In this document: piece after piece, positions 1 to 7,414 of the stretch
Layout: every line of letters starts with the position of its first letter
How positions within the stretch are numbered: position 1 is the stretch's first letter
Source of the DNA: JBBBNV01 sp037137075
Lineage (GTDB): Bacteria; Bacillota; Bacilli; Paenibacillales; NBRC-103111
Direction: 5' to 3'
Length of the DNA stretch: 64,000 bases
Assembly: GCF_037137075.1 (NCBI RefSeq)
Contig: NZ_JBBBNV010000014.1
Coordinates: forward strand, 1-64,000
Program-made: the position numbers and the translations under genes
The notes under the pieces: model-generated
What the model was told of the DNA's origin: nothing
Database searches by the model: none
What the model saw: only the letters and a program-made list of their open reading frames with translations

Positions 1-105
1 CAATTCGCCCGCCCCTTGAGTAAAGAGGAGAAGCGCGTGTTGGCCAGTCTCGGTTTGGATGAATCGGTTTACCTCGGTTTGGATGAATCGGTTTACCTCG
101 GCTAA
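1..105 (+). CDS. C-terminal end of an unidentified protein (5' truncated)
   Basis: An open frame enters from the left edge and ends at TAA 103-105, giving 34 residues that end in two copies of the octapeptide LGLDESVY plus LG. The stretch SKEEKRVLASLGLDES reads as real protein. The last two octapeptides are encoded by a perfect 24-bp tandem duplication, so the ancestral protein probably ended eight residues earlier. Too little is present to name a family. Confidence 0.5.
   Translation, partial: QFARPLSKEEKRVLASLGLDESVYLGLDESVYLG
51..98 (+). repeat. 24-bp perfect tandem duplication, two copies
   Basis: The unit starting CGGTTTGGATGAATCGG occurs at 51-74 and 75-98 without a mismatch. It is a multiple of three and lies in the last codons of the truncated gene, so it lengthens the C-terminus by eight residues without a frameshift. 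A slippage duplication is the simplest reading. Confidence 0.9.
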
Positions 106-122
106 CTGAATCGACTTGCCTC

Positions 123-152
123 AGCGATGGTGTTGCTTCTGAAGCCATCGCT
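123..152 (+). terminator. Possible transcript-end hairpin after the truncated gene
   Basis: AGCGATGG (123-130) pairs perfectly with CCATCGCT (145-152) across a 14-base loop, 18 bases after the stop. No U-run follows, so this is a weak terminator candidate. The stretch from here to 347 holds nothing else recognisable. Confidence 0.3.
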
Positions 153-347
153 ACACGCGTTTAACGGCTTGCTGACCCCCAAAAAAGCCATTCGCTACCA
201 CATGATCAGGGTGCGGAATGTGAGTTTTCATGTTTTCCTCTTTCGGGCGCTTGTCATCGTTATCAAAAACAAATATACCACTACCTGTAATTTTTGGCAG
301 TGGCAAAGTAGTTTTTATTCATTTTCTCCTCGTCGTGTACATGTCAG

Positions 348-1235
348 TTATAATTTATTTTCATATTCATCAAGACTAGATCCATTTTTCAACTTCCATT
401 CTTTTCTTCCATTCATGGAACTATTTCGTACAATTGCTGCAGCAGCTGACGGAGATTTAAAGTCAATATTTTTAACAAGTTCATAGAAACTTTCGCTATC
501 AGTCGATTTAAAATAGTCAGCCTTTTCAAGTTCTTTTCTTAGCTTAGAATAATTATGAGAACTAAAACTAGTAACCTTTTCAGTTTTCACAAAAGAGCCT
601 TCTAATAGTGTGTATACATTCTCTGTTATTGCTAATTTCGCTTCTCTACTTTTTTCTCCCTTCATTCCGGGGACACTTAAATAAAAAATATCTTGGTCAT
701 TTGTTACAGAAGAATGGTCTTGAGTTGTTCTCGTTTTAGTAAAATCGATAATACCTAGCTGATTTAACATAAAAATCATGTTATCCATAAAATCAAGCAT
801 GTCATCACGATCTGAAACGGGTAATTTAGAACCGGTTGGGGTCTGAAAATTATCTAAATCTATAGTGGTTTGATTTTTCTTTAATAATTCATACAGTCCT
901 TTTTCAAGAAATCTAACATGCGACTTTGTTAAGTTTGAATCCTTACTGATAAAGATTACAAGATCGCTCCACCAGTCTTTTGTTTTTATATGTTCGGTTA
1001 TTCGTTTATTAACTTCATCTGCCTCACCAACATATATTCGTTTTTGTAAAGAATCTTCAACTTCAGATATTAAGAAATATACTCCCGGAACCGATAGTTC
1101 TTCTATTTCTTGAATCAATTTTACATGCTTTCGTGTACCTATAAATGATTTTCCTGTCCAATTACTTAATTCTGCTGTCTTTAGATTCTTATACATTTCT
1201 CCCATTATGTATAACTTAATGGTTTTTCCCCTCAT
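348..1235 (-). CDS. GIY-YIG nuclease-fold protein with C-terminal DUF4357
   Basis: 295 residues. The N-terminal part carries the GIY-YIG fold signature: GVYFLI near residue 58, then RIYVGEAD and the KRITEH helix, followed by LTKSHVRFLE. The C-terminal part matches DUF4357: an LLEGSFV strand and the closing motif FKSPSAAAAIV..NGRKEWK. The family is found in bacterial accessory regions and its role is not settled; DNA cleavage is inferred from the fold only. The ATG at 1235 is chosen because AGGAG sits 5 bases upstream and the family normally starts with the RGKTIKLY strand; an in-frame upstream start at 1334 has no such support. Base composition is clearly AT-rich compared with most of the window, consistent with horizontal acquisition. 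Confidence 0.8.
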   Translation of the reverse strand: MRGKTIKLYIMGEMYKNLKTAELSNWTGKSFIGTRKHVKLIQEIEELSVPGVYFLISEVEDSLQKRIYVGEADEVNKRITEHIKTKDWWSDLVIFISKDSNLTKSHVRFLEKGLYELLKKNQTTIDLDNFQTPTGSKLPVSDRDDMLDFMDNMIFMLNQLGIIDFTKTRTTQDHSSVTNDQDIFYLSVPGMKGEKSREAKLAITENVYTLLEGSFVKTEKVTSFSSHNYSKLRKELEKADYFKSTDSESFYELVKNIDFKSPSAAAAIVRNSSMNGRKEWKLKNGSSLDEYENKL

Positions 1236-1350
1236 AATATCTCCTTTACTTGTAACAGTTAGATCTTTTATGACAAGAGGCTTAATAACTGGGGGCCTAA
1301 GTAAATATCGCTTATCTTTCCTATGTGTTACCAATACAACTCCAAGAAAA

Positions 1351-1803
1351 TCATTCTAATGGTAAAGTGAAAGCATATAGCTCTCCTTGCTGGTCTAAAT
1401 ATTCCAAAGTCTTCGTAATATCAACTTCGCTTAGCGTTTGATTAATAATGAGATGACGTATATTCATTCCAGGCGGTTCCAAATTCGAACAGTTAAAATG
1501 GTGGACTAATTTCTCCGGGGTCGTTAGCAGACACCATCGTCTTTCATCATTGCTGAACGTAATGGTGATTTCCAATAAATCAAATTTCGCGGGATTTTCA
1601 TCATCAAACTGCCATTTGACCATGACAGGCTCTACTTGACCGTCCAGATTAAACAACCGTTGGTTTACCCAGATGAGCCTTCCATGGTTTCCTTTTATCC
1701 TGATGTTATGGCCATTGTAATCCACAACTTCATATTGTTTTCCTCTGGATATTGCATGTCCATACACACCAACACTGGAACAAGTCACTATGGTTCCCTT
1801 CAT
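1351..1803 (-). CDS. Hypothetical protein, 150 aa
   Basis: Not recognised. The sequence is a soluble, mostly beta-rich protein: the first 60 residues alternate short hydrophobic strands with glycines (GVYGHAISRGKQYEVVDYNGHNIRIKG in part), which resembles a small barrel, and the second half is mixed alpha/beta. No signal peptide or membrane segment. AGGAG lies 5 bases before the ATG. It lies 115 bases upstream of the GIY-YIG gene start on the same strand and could be co-transcribed with it. Confidence 0.65.
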   Translation of the reverse strand: MKGTIVTCSSVGVYGHAISRGKQYEVVDYNGHNIRIKGNHGRLIWVNQRLFNLDGQVEPVMVKWQFDDENPAKFDLLEITITFSNDERRWCLLTTPEKLVHHFNCSNLEPPGMNIRHLIINQTLSEVDITKTLEYLDQQGELYAFTLPLE

Positions 1804-1876
1804 GTGTTCTCCTGTTCATTTGAACAATAAACAATCTATCTTACTTTAATATTATTGGCAATAATCCCCAATAACA

Positions 1877-1936
1877 CTTTCCGCACCGTGCGCAGCTCCC
1901 AGCGCGCGGTGTTTCGCTGCATGACGGCGGTCGGTC
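1877..1936 (+). repeat. Dispersed ~60-bp hairpin repeat, copy A
   Basis: Begins CTTTCCGCACC and ends GCGGTCGGTC. The core CACCGTGCGC-AGCTCCCA-GCGCGCGGTG is an imperfect inverted repeat (one G-T pair). Near-identical copies lie at 21582-21635 (inverted) and 58231-58290. All three are intergenic. This copy sits in AT-rich surroundings, against which its high GC content stands out. Confidence 0.8.
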
Positions 1937-1974
1937 GACCAAAGCTGGGTCTTGTGTTATCTGGGCTTTTTCTT

Positions 1975-2208
1975 CTATGCGTTCTTCATTATTTTTTCAT
2001 GATCAGGTTCATATTCAATCAAGTCAGAGAGCTTGCAGTTAAATGTATCGCAAAGTTTAAATAATGTTTCCAGCTTTGTCGTTTCTATATTCGTTTCTCG
2101 ATATAACTTATTGATTGAATTTCTACTTAGTCCTGAGCGGTTCATTAGTTCTGTAATATCATCAATTCGATGTTGAGCCATCAATGTTCTGATATTGCAT
2201 TTTAACAA
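1975..2208 (-). CDS. XRE/Cro-CI-type helix-turn-helix regulator, 77 aa
   Basis: A single HTH domain. The N-terminal strand LKCNIRTLMAQHRI, the recognition region MNRSGLSRNSINKLYRE and the downstream LETLFKLCDTFNCKLSDLIEYEP match the short YozG-like XRE regulators (typically 70-80 residues). The start is TTG (2208): AGGAGG is 8 bases upstream, and the next in-frame ATG would remove part of the domain. It is divergent from the small gene at 2369, and two TTAACC/GGTTAA palindromes lie between them, so it probably represses itself and that gene. The regulatory role is inferred from family and arrangement. Confidence 0.85.
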   Translation of the reverse strand: MLKCNIRTLMAQHRIDDITELMNRSGLSRNSINKLYRETNIETTKLETLFKLCDTFNCKLSDLIEYEPDHEKIMKNA

Positions 2209-2273
2209 ATTGTTTCCCTCCTAAGGCTACTATACTATCCTGCAAACAGAAATATATTTCAAACATCCGTAAA

Positions 2274-2346
2274 TTAACCCTATAAGGTTAAAAAAATAAC
2301 TTTATAAATGAACTCAAGAAGGTATAAAATAACCCTGTAAGGTTAA
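2274..2346. promoter_or_regulatory. Pair of palindromic operators in the divergent intergenic region
   Basis: Site 1 is TTAACCCTATAAGGTTAA (2274-2291); site 2 is TAACCCTGTAAGGTTA (2330-2345). Both have TAACC/GGTTA arms around a 6-base spacer of the form CTRTAA. They lie between the XRE gene and the divergent small gene; site 2 ends about 5 bases before the GGGGGTGAG ribosome site of the latter. Binding by the neighbouring XRE protein is inferred. Confidence 0.7.
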
Positions 2347-2368
2347 ATAAGGGGGTGAGTAAAAAATT

Positions 2369-2647
2369 ATGATTAATTCTATTGAAGTCTTGATAGAACC
2401 TCTTGTTCGCACACGATTAAAATCACTTTATAATGAACTTTTGAAAAGCAACCCCCACTATGCACAACTAGCAATCGAACGTGACCAATATTTTAAACAA
2501 TTACTTGATTCGATTCCCGGGGACCTGGAACATACTTTATTTCTACATAAAGATGCTCAAATATCCCTGCAAAATATCCAGGAAGTCAAACTATACTTAC
2601 AAGGCTTTAAAGATGCTTTGTATCTTAATAGTGAAATAAATCTATGA
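2369..2647 (+). CDS. Small hypothetical protein, 92 aa
   Basis: Not recognised. All-alpha composition with amphipathic helices; no membrane segment or signal peptide. The C-terminal half (NIQEVKLYLQGFKDAL) is a plausible helix-loop-helix. A GGGGGTGAG ribosome site lies upstream of the ATG. Directly preceded by the operator pair and divergent from the XRE gene, so likely its regulatory target. The two may form a small accessory regulatory module. Confidence 0.6.
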   Translation: MINSIEVLIEPLVRTRLKSLYNELLKSNPHYAQLAIERDQYFKQLLDSIPGDLEHTLFLHKDAQISLQNIQEVKLYLQGFKDALYLNSEINL

Positions 2648-2756
2648 AACACAATTTATAAGATCCAGATGGCTCTTTCTATCTAGCTCTTTTATATCAA
2701 GAGTATCGCATGATTGTCTACTATATGATGTTCGCGAATCGTATATAAGTAATAGC

Positions 2757-3202
2757 TCATTTCAACCTCTTTGCCATAAATACGATGTTATCGATTTCCT
2801 GAAATCCATTCTTCAGATAAAATTGCTCGGCTGGAATTCCCCGGCTTGTCAGTAGGGCAATGTTTTGAATCCCTTCCTCCGCTAAAATCTGATCCAAATA
2901 GGCAAACATATTTGTTCCGATTCCGGTCCGTTCTGTATCCGCTCGCACGCACATTTCATGGATAAAAAATTCAGTACCCTTCCACCACTGCCTGCTTGCT
3001 CCAAAAATAAACCCGTGAATGACGCTATCCTTTTCCGCTACAACACCTTTAAAGCCAGGGGTATGAATAAAGTCCTTCAAGTAGAATTCAGCCCAGCCCT
3101 CTCCTTCGTCCATTGATCGTGCCAAGGCGGGCCATTAAAAACATCAACAAACAAACTCAGGCACTGCTCCAAATTGTGAGGATGAAAAACTTTTATATCC
3201 AT
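2757..3202 (-). pseudogene. GNAT-family N-acetyltransferase, frameshifted
   Basis: The C-terminal 115 or so residues read in one frame: YLKDFIHTPGFKGVVAE, then the acetyl-CoA-binding strand-loop-helix HEMCVRADTERTGIGTNMF and the terminal AEQFYLKNGFQEID. The missing N-terminus is present in another frame: from ATG 3202, MDIKVFHPHNLEQCLSLFVD followed by VFNGPPWHDQWT, typical of this subfamily. The frames switch near 3085-3105, around a purine-rich GAAGGAGAGGG, so a single indel separates them. An AAGAGATG ribosome site precedes ATG 3202. Either a recent pseudogene or a sequencing error. Confidence 0.75.
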
Positions 3203-3236
3203 TTGAATCATCTCTTTCATTTGCCAGATGTATTCA

Positions 3237-3806
3237 TTATCGGTCTATCTCTTGCAATGGACTTTTCTTCCATGGAAAATAGGTCAGTATTTTATGTTCA
3301 TTCTCGTCCAGTCCCTCATGAAACATATGCATATGCGGGTCTGGCTGAATTAAAGGCTTGTCGTATTCCTCAAACCCAAGTGGGTGAAGCAGAGCTTTGA
3401 ACGCGTCTACATTTCCATAAGCCAAAATAAAATTGTCTTCATCAAACAAAAAATACGTCAGCTTCTCATCCGACGAACGAATTACAAGTCTATGCCGGCT
3501 ATCATATTCCAAAAAGGTTTGAAAGGACTCCAGAAACACTTGTAACTCATTAAAAGACAGGCCTTCCATTTTGTAACGCGCTTCTTCATGATTGCATCTG
3601 GAACTTCTCAAAATATAAAACATTGCATACGGGGCTGTGCTTGACTGCAACAGCACTTTCAATACTTCGATTGCCTGATCATTGGGCCAAATTACGAGTC
3701 TGGAGAACTTTTCGAAGTCCTGCTGGATATATACGAATTTCTCGGCATAATCGATAAATTCCCCGATACATTCAGAATCATCGAAAAAAACGAATTTTTG
3801 ATTCAT
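3237..3806 (-). CDS. Hypothetical protein, 189 aa
   Basis: Not recognised as a named family. Soluble mixed alpha/beta protein, rich in aromatic and acidic residues (MNQKFVFFDDSECIGEFIDY start; LTYFLFDEDNFILAYGN; HMHMFHEGLDENEHKILTYF end). No signal peptide or membrane helix. AAGGGGATGG lies just before the ATG, and the ATG overlaps the stop of the short upstream reading frame by 4 bases (ATGA), which implies translational coupling. The layout resembles small immunity or SMI1-like proteins, but no motif proves it. Confidence 0.6.
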   Translation of the reverse strand: MNQKFVFFDDSECIGEFIDYAEKFVYIQQDFEKFSRLVIWPNDQAIEVLKVLLQSSTAPYAMFYILRSSRCNHEEARYKMEGLSFNELQVFLESFQTFLEYDSRHRLVIRSSDEKLTYFLFDEDNFILAYGNVDAFKALLHPLGFEEYDKPLIQPDPHMHMFHEGLDENEHKILTYFPWKKSPLQEIDR

Positions 3807-3910
3807 TGTTCCATCCCCTTCAAGCTTATTGCTTCCAACTCATGGATATATTGCTGCGTATTAAAATAAAACGGTCCGATATGAGTTAATTTCACATCAT
3901 CATTAACCAT
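3803..3910 (-). pseudogene. Remnant C-terminus of an unidentified protein, coupled to the 3237-3806 gene
   Basis: A 35-codon frame from ATG 3910 ends in TGA overlapping the next ATG by 4 bases. The same frame stays open upstream to 3946 and the added residues (IWIIQGDSQHIS) also look coding, then a TAG at 3947-3949 stops it. The peptide VKLTHIGPFYFNTQQYIHEL reads like the end of a globular protein. Best explained as the surviving tail of a deleted gene that was translationally coupled to its neighbour. Confidence 0.4.
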
Positions 3911-3996
3911 ACTAATGTGTTGACTGTCACCTTGAATGATCCAAATCTATCCCCCTATCTTATCACGCTCCTCCAAATCATGGTAAATAAAATAAA

Positions 3997-4032
3997 AAAG
4001 TCCGGCGAAGTTCATTACCTTCACCGGACTTT
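3997..4032 (-). terminator. Rho-independent terminator of the riboswitch-controlled transporter operon
   Basis: AAAGTCCGGCGAAG (3997-4010) pairs with CTTCACCGGACTTT (4019-4032) with one mismatch. On the minus strand the stem is followed by a run of Ts (CTTTTTTATTTTATTT). It begins about 30 bases after the methyltransferase stop. Confidence 0.85.
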
Positions 4033-4061
4033 CAATCGTGCTCTGAATAGTTTGATTGAGT

Positions 4062-4769
4062 CTATCTCTCCTGCGGACACCAATGAATCAGAGCCACCGG
4101 ATGGGTCATTCCGTTTTTGCGTGTTACCGGGAACGTCCGGAATTCATGGGCAATTCCCAGCTCATGCAAAATATCCGACATCACGACTGCGCGTTCCCGC
4201 TCCGTCGTAACCCCTTCAGTCGTAACCGACAGCGGGCCGGCAAAAGGCCGTTCCATCGATTGCACGAGAAAAATATGGCGCTTCGCGGCCCCGTTCATTT
4301 TCAGCAGGCTTTCCTTCATGTCCCGGATACGGTATACCGCATTGGCACTGAACAGAACGTCCGCCTGGGGCGGCTCAGCCGTCTCCCATTTGGAATGGAT
4401 ATGCGCCGGCAGCGGATACCCGGTTGCCGACCAATTGTGCCGGAATTCCTGGAACATGGCCGCCGACGGTTCGACGAGGGTAATCGTCTTCACATGCGGG
4501 GCAAGCAGCACAGTAAAGCCGCCGGTGCCCGGCCCCATCTCCAGAAGCCGATCCGCCGGATCCAGCTTCGATATCATTTGCTGCATTAATTCACCGGTGT
4601 ACGGCGCCAGAGGATTACGCTCGTCGTAGAAGGATGCGTTCTCCTGCCAATAGTTCTCTTCCTCGGCATCGCTGCCGGTCCGTGCATCCCGCACCCCCGC
4701 CTGCTCCCAGGCTTGTATCCAGAACTCGGACGCTGTGAGCGCGGAGCCTGTCACAGGTTGACTGGTCAT
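4062..4769 (-). CDS. Class I SAM-dependent methyltransferase, 235 aa
   Basis: Rossmann-type methyltransferase: motif I LLEMGPGTGGFTV near residue 95, the acidic strand-2 end ITLVEPS, the motif IV region ADVLFSANAVYRI, and the C-terminal beta strand pair. The substrate cannot be read from the sequence. It is the last gene of the B12-riboswitch operon, 15 bases after the second ATPase gene, and is followed by the operon terminator, so a role linked to cobalt/nickel or a corrinoid or metallophore is plausible but is inference. A GGAGGGATCGGCG ribosome site supports the start. Confidence 0.8.
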   Translation of the reverse strand: MTSQPVTGSALTASEFWIQAWEQAGVRDARTGSDAEEENYWQENASFYDERNPLAPYTGELMQQMISKLDPADRLLEMGPGTGGFTVLLAPHVKTITLVEPSAAMFQEFRHNWSATGYPLPAHIHSKWETAEPPQADVLFSANAVYRIRDMKESLLKMNGAAKRHIFLVQSMERPFAGPLSVTTEGVTTERERAVVMSDILHELGIAHEFRTFPVTRKNGMTHPVALIHWCPQER

Positions 4770-4784
4770 CGCCGATCCCTCCCT

Positions 4785-5567
4785 TCATTTGTTCGCTTCT
4801 AGCGGATACGCCCTGAAAGCCCGAACCAGCCGCTTCGTATAGGCATGCTTCGGCGCCTCCATTATCGCCTCACTGGAGCCAAGCTCCACAATTCGGCCCT
4901 GATGCATGACGGCGGTCTGCTGGCTGAAATGCCGTACCAGCTCCATATCGTGAGAAATTAGCAGAAACGAGATGCCCCGCTGCCGCTGAATTTGCTTGAG
5001 CACCTCCATCACCTGAGCCTGTACGGACACATCCAGCATGGAGGTCGGCTCATCCAGCACAAGCAATTTCGGATTCATCGTCAGCGCGCGGGCGATCACG
5101 ACACGCTGTATTTGCCCCCCGCTAACCTGATGCGGATACCGGTGCAAAATATCCGTGCTCAGGCCCACCTGCTCCAGAAGCGCAGCCGCCAGCTCGGTCC
5201 CCGCTTCCTTATCCGCCAGTCGGTGCAGCAGAAGCGGCTCGATCAGGCTCTGAAGCATCGTCATCCGGGGATGCAATGCGGCATCGGGATGCTGGAATAT
5301 AAGCTGCAGCTGTGGCCGAAGCGGGCGCAGCTGTGCGGTGGTGTAGGCGGTGATATCCTGACCGCCGAACCAGATTTTACCGGCATCGGCCGGGATCAGC
5401 TTCAGGACAAGCCGGGACAGCGTAGACTTCCCGCAGCCGCTCTCGCCTACCAAACCAAGCGTCCTGCCTTCCGGAATGGCAAACGAAACGTCCTGCACCG
5501 CCTCGGTCCGGCTGCGGTTCAGCCAGCCGCCGCGAAATGTTTTGCTCAAGCCCTCCACCCGAATCAT
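4785..5567 (-). CDS. ABC transporter ATPase, NikE/OppF type
   Basis: 260 residues. Walker A GESGCGKST, Q-loop LIFQHPDAALHPRM, signature VSGGQIQR, Walker B LLVLDEPTSMLD and switch His in LLISHD are all intact. It is the second nucleotide-binding subunit of a peptide/nickel-family importer. ATG 5567 overlaps the stop of the preceding ATPase by 4 bases (ATGA) and has GAGGTG upstream; the open frame continues further but without start support. It ends shortly after the HAYTKRL motif typical of this subunit and lacks the Cys-rich tail of its partner. Confidence 0.9.
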   Translation of the reverse strand: MIRVEGLSKTFRGGWLNRSRTEAVQDVSFAIPEGRTLGLVGESGCGKSTLSRLVLKLIPADAGKIWFGGQDITAYTTAQLRPLRPQLQLIFQHPDAALHPRMTMLQSLIEPLLLHRLADKEAGTELAAALLEQVGLSTDILHRYPHQVSGGQIQRVVIARALTMNPKLLVLDEPTSMLDVSVQAQVMEVLKQIQRQRGISFLLISHDMELVRHFSQQTAVMHQGRIVELGSSEAIMEAPKHAYTKRLVRAFRAYPLEANK

Positions 5568-6499
5568 GAAACGATGCACCTCACAGTCCGTTCGTCCGCT
5601 TGCTGCAGGGGCGGCTTCTGAACCGCGCATACCGCCTGCCGCTTCGTACAGCGGGGATAGAAGCTGCAGCCGGTCTGTTCCTCCAGCAGGCTTGGCGCTG
5701 AGCCTGGAATCGGGATCATTCCCGCCCCCGGCATAGAGCGCAGCAAGCCTTGGGTATACGGATGCTTCGGATCGCCCAGCACCAGGCTCGCCGGACCGAG
5801 CTCCACCAGCTGTCCCGCATACATGACACCGATTATATCGCACAGAGCCCGGGCAACATGGAGATCATGGGTAATCACGATCATGCCCGCTCCCGTCTGC
5901 TTGGCCGCCCGGTGCAGCAGCCCGATCACCTGATTGCGCACGAGAGCGTCAAGCCCCTTCGTCGGCTCATCGGCAATCAGCAGCGAAGGCGTTCCAGCAG
6001 TGCCGATGGCCGTCAAGATACGCTGCTTCATTCCGCCGCTCAGCTCGAAGGGATACTTGCGCAGCTTCTCTTCCGGCTCCGGCATATCCATCCGCCTGAG
6101 CAGCTCCGCCGCCTTGGCGCGCCTGGCCTTGGGCGAAACCAGCCCTTGAACGGCTTCAGCAATCTGATAGCCGACACGCAGCACCGGATTGAGCGATGTC
6201 GCCGGATTTTGCGGGATAAAGGCAATTTCCCGGCCGCGCAAGCGCCGCATCGCTTCGTCATCCAGTCCGGTCAGCTGCTCGCCCTTGAACAAAATAGATC
6301 CGGAAACCTTGGCATTGGAAGGCAGCAGCCGCGGAATAGACAGACCCAGTACGGATTTGCCGCTGCCCGTCTCTCCGATAAGGCCTGCAATTTGACCCTC
6401 CTCCACATCCAGAGCCGCATCGTCAACGGCCCGTACAACGCCGTTCCCGGTCCGAAACTGCACACTGACGTGCTGAATGGATAAAAGCTTGCCTGGCAC
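5564..6499 (-). CDS. ABC transporter ATPase, NikD/OppD type
   Basis: 311 residues. Walker A GETGSGKS, Q-loop FIPQNPATSLNP, signature LSGGMKQR, Walker B SLLIADEPTKGLD and H-loop VITHD. The C-terminal extension GCSFYPRC..AVC...VRC is the oligopeptide/nickel ATPase C-terminal domain whose cysteines can hold an Fe-S cluster in some members. GTG start at 6499 with AAGGAGGGA 7 bases upstream. Note that the signature residue after SGG is M rather than Q, common in OppD-like subunits. Confidence 0.9.
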   Translation of the reverse strand: MPGKLLSIQHVSVQFRTGNGVVRAVDDAALDVEEGQIAGLIGETGSGKSVLGLSIPRLLPSNAKVSGSILFKGEQLTGLDDEAMRRLRGREIAFIPQNPATSLNPVLRVGYQIAEAVQGLVSPKARRAKAAELLRRMDMPEPEEKLRKYPFELSGGMKQRILTAIGTAGTPSLLIADEPTKGLDALVRNQVIGLLHRAAKQTGAGMIVITHDLHVARALCDIIGVMYAGQLVELGPASLVLGDPKHPYTQGLLRSMPGAGMIPIPGSAPSLLEEQTGCSFYPRCTKRQAVCAVQKPPLQQADERTVRCIVS

Positions 6500-6526
6500 A
6501 GGCTGTCCCTCCTTCCGTCTGCTTGG

Positions 6527-7414
6527 TCACGACAGCCAGGTTTTGTCCTGGGTCAGCTTGGAATCGAACGCGTCCCGCAGCGCATCCCCAAGTAAATTCA
6601 TGGACAAGGCTACTGCAGCAATGCACAGCCCCGGCGCCACAATGAGATGAAGATGGCTTCGAAAATAAGATCGCGCATCGCTGACCATCACCCCCCAATC
6701 GGGTGCGGGCGGCTGCAAGCCGAGCCCGAGAAAGCTAAGAGAGGCGATAGACAAAATAACCCGGCCCAGCCGAATCGTAAACAAAACAAGAAGCGGTCCG
6801 ATCATATTCGGGAGCACATATTTGCAAATAATATACGGATGCCCGGCACCGACAGCGCGAATGCCCTCGATATAGCTCTCCTCGCGAATTTTCATCGCTT
6901 CGCCGCGCACAACCCGGGAGAAATCCGCCCAGGAGGTGAAGATAAGCGCGATAAACAAGCTTTTGGTGCCCGGGCCAAGCGTGCCGGCAATCGCCAGCAT
7001 CAAGCTTAAGCTCGGCAGGCCTTGAAACATGCTGATAAAGCTCTGCAGCCATTCATCGACTCGGCCGCCGAAATAACCGGCCGCCGTTCCAATAACGATG
7101 CCTATCAGCATCGTTGTCGCCGTTACAGCCGCCGCCAGTACAATGGATATACGGCCGCCGTACAGCAGCCTGCTGAACACATCTCGCCCGAGTGTATCTG
7201 TCCCCAGCAGATGGGTAGCCGACATCGGGGCAAGCCGCTCGGACATCTTCACCTGCACCGGATCATAGGGAGCAAGCCATGGTGCCAGCAGGCTGCAGAA
7301 TAGAACAACCGCCAGCACTCCCACAGCAATACAGCCCGAAATATTCAGCGCCCGCCCCAGTCCTCTCAGCCGATCGGTGAGGGGAAGCCGTTCTCCCGTA
7401 CGACGCACGATCAT
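6527..7414 (-). CDS. ABC transporter permease, NikC/DppC type
   Basis: 295 residues. N-terminal membrane segment (GCIAVGVLAVVLFCSLLAPW) followed by the family motif DPVQVKMSERLAPMSATHLLGTDTLGRDVFSRLLYGGR, then five further membrane helices and the EAA loop around GIRAVGAGHPYIICKYVLPN. Start overlaps the stop of the other permease gene by 4 bases, so the two are coupled. Forms the membrane channel with the NikB-like subunit. Confidence 0.9.
   Translation of the reverse strand: MIVRRTGERLPLTDRLRGLGRALNISGCIAVGVLAVVLFCSLLAPWLAPYDPVQVKMSERLAPMSATHLLGTDTLGRDVFSRLLYGGRISIVLAAAVTATTMLIGIVIGTAAGYFGGRVDEWLQSFISMFQGLPSLSLMLAIAGTLGPGTKSLFIALIFTSWADFSRVVRGEAMKIREESYIEGIRAVGAGHPYIICKYVLPNMIGPLLVLFTIRLGRVILSIASLSFLGLGLQPPAPDWGVMVSDARSYFRSHLHLIVAPGLCIAAVALSMNLLGDALRDAFDSKLTQDKTWLS

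Noticed and set aside
127..486. Open frame on the plus strand near the left end
   Set aside because: No ribosome site, no protein-like composition, and it overlaps the end of the GIY-YIG gene on the other strand.
1..4000. A prophage or integrative element at the left end
   Set aside because: AT-rich and mosaic, but there is no integrase, structural phage gene, tRNA or attachment-site repeat.
4905..4925. A fourth possible copy of the dispersed repeat (GCATGACGGCGGTC)
   Set aside because: Only 14 bases match, without the stem, and it encodes TAVMHQGR of the ATPase; chance similarity.
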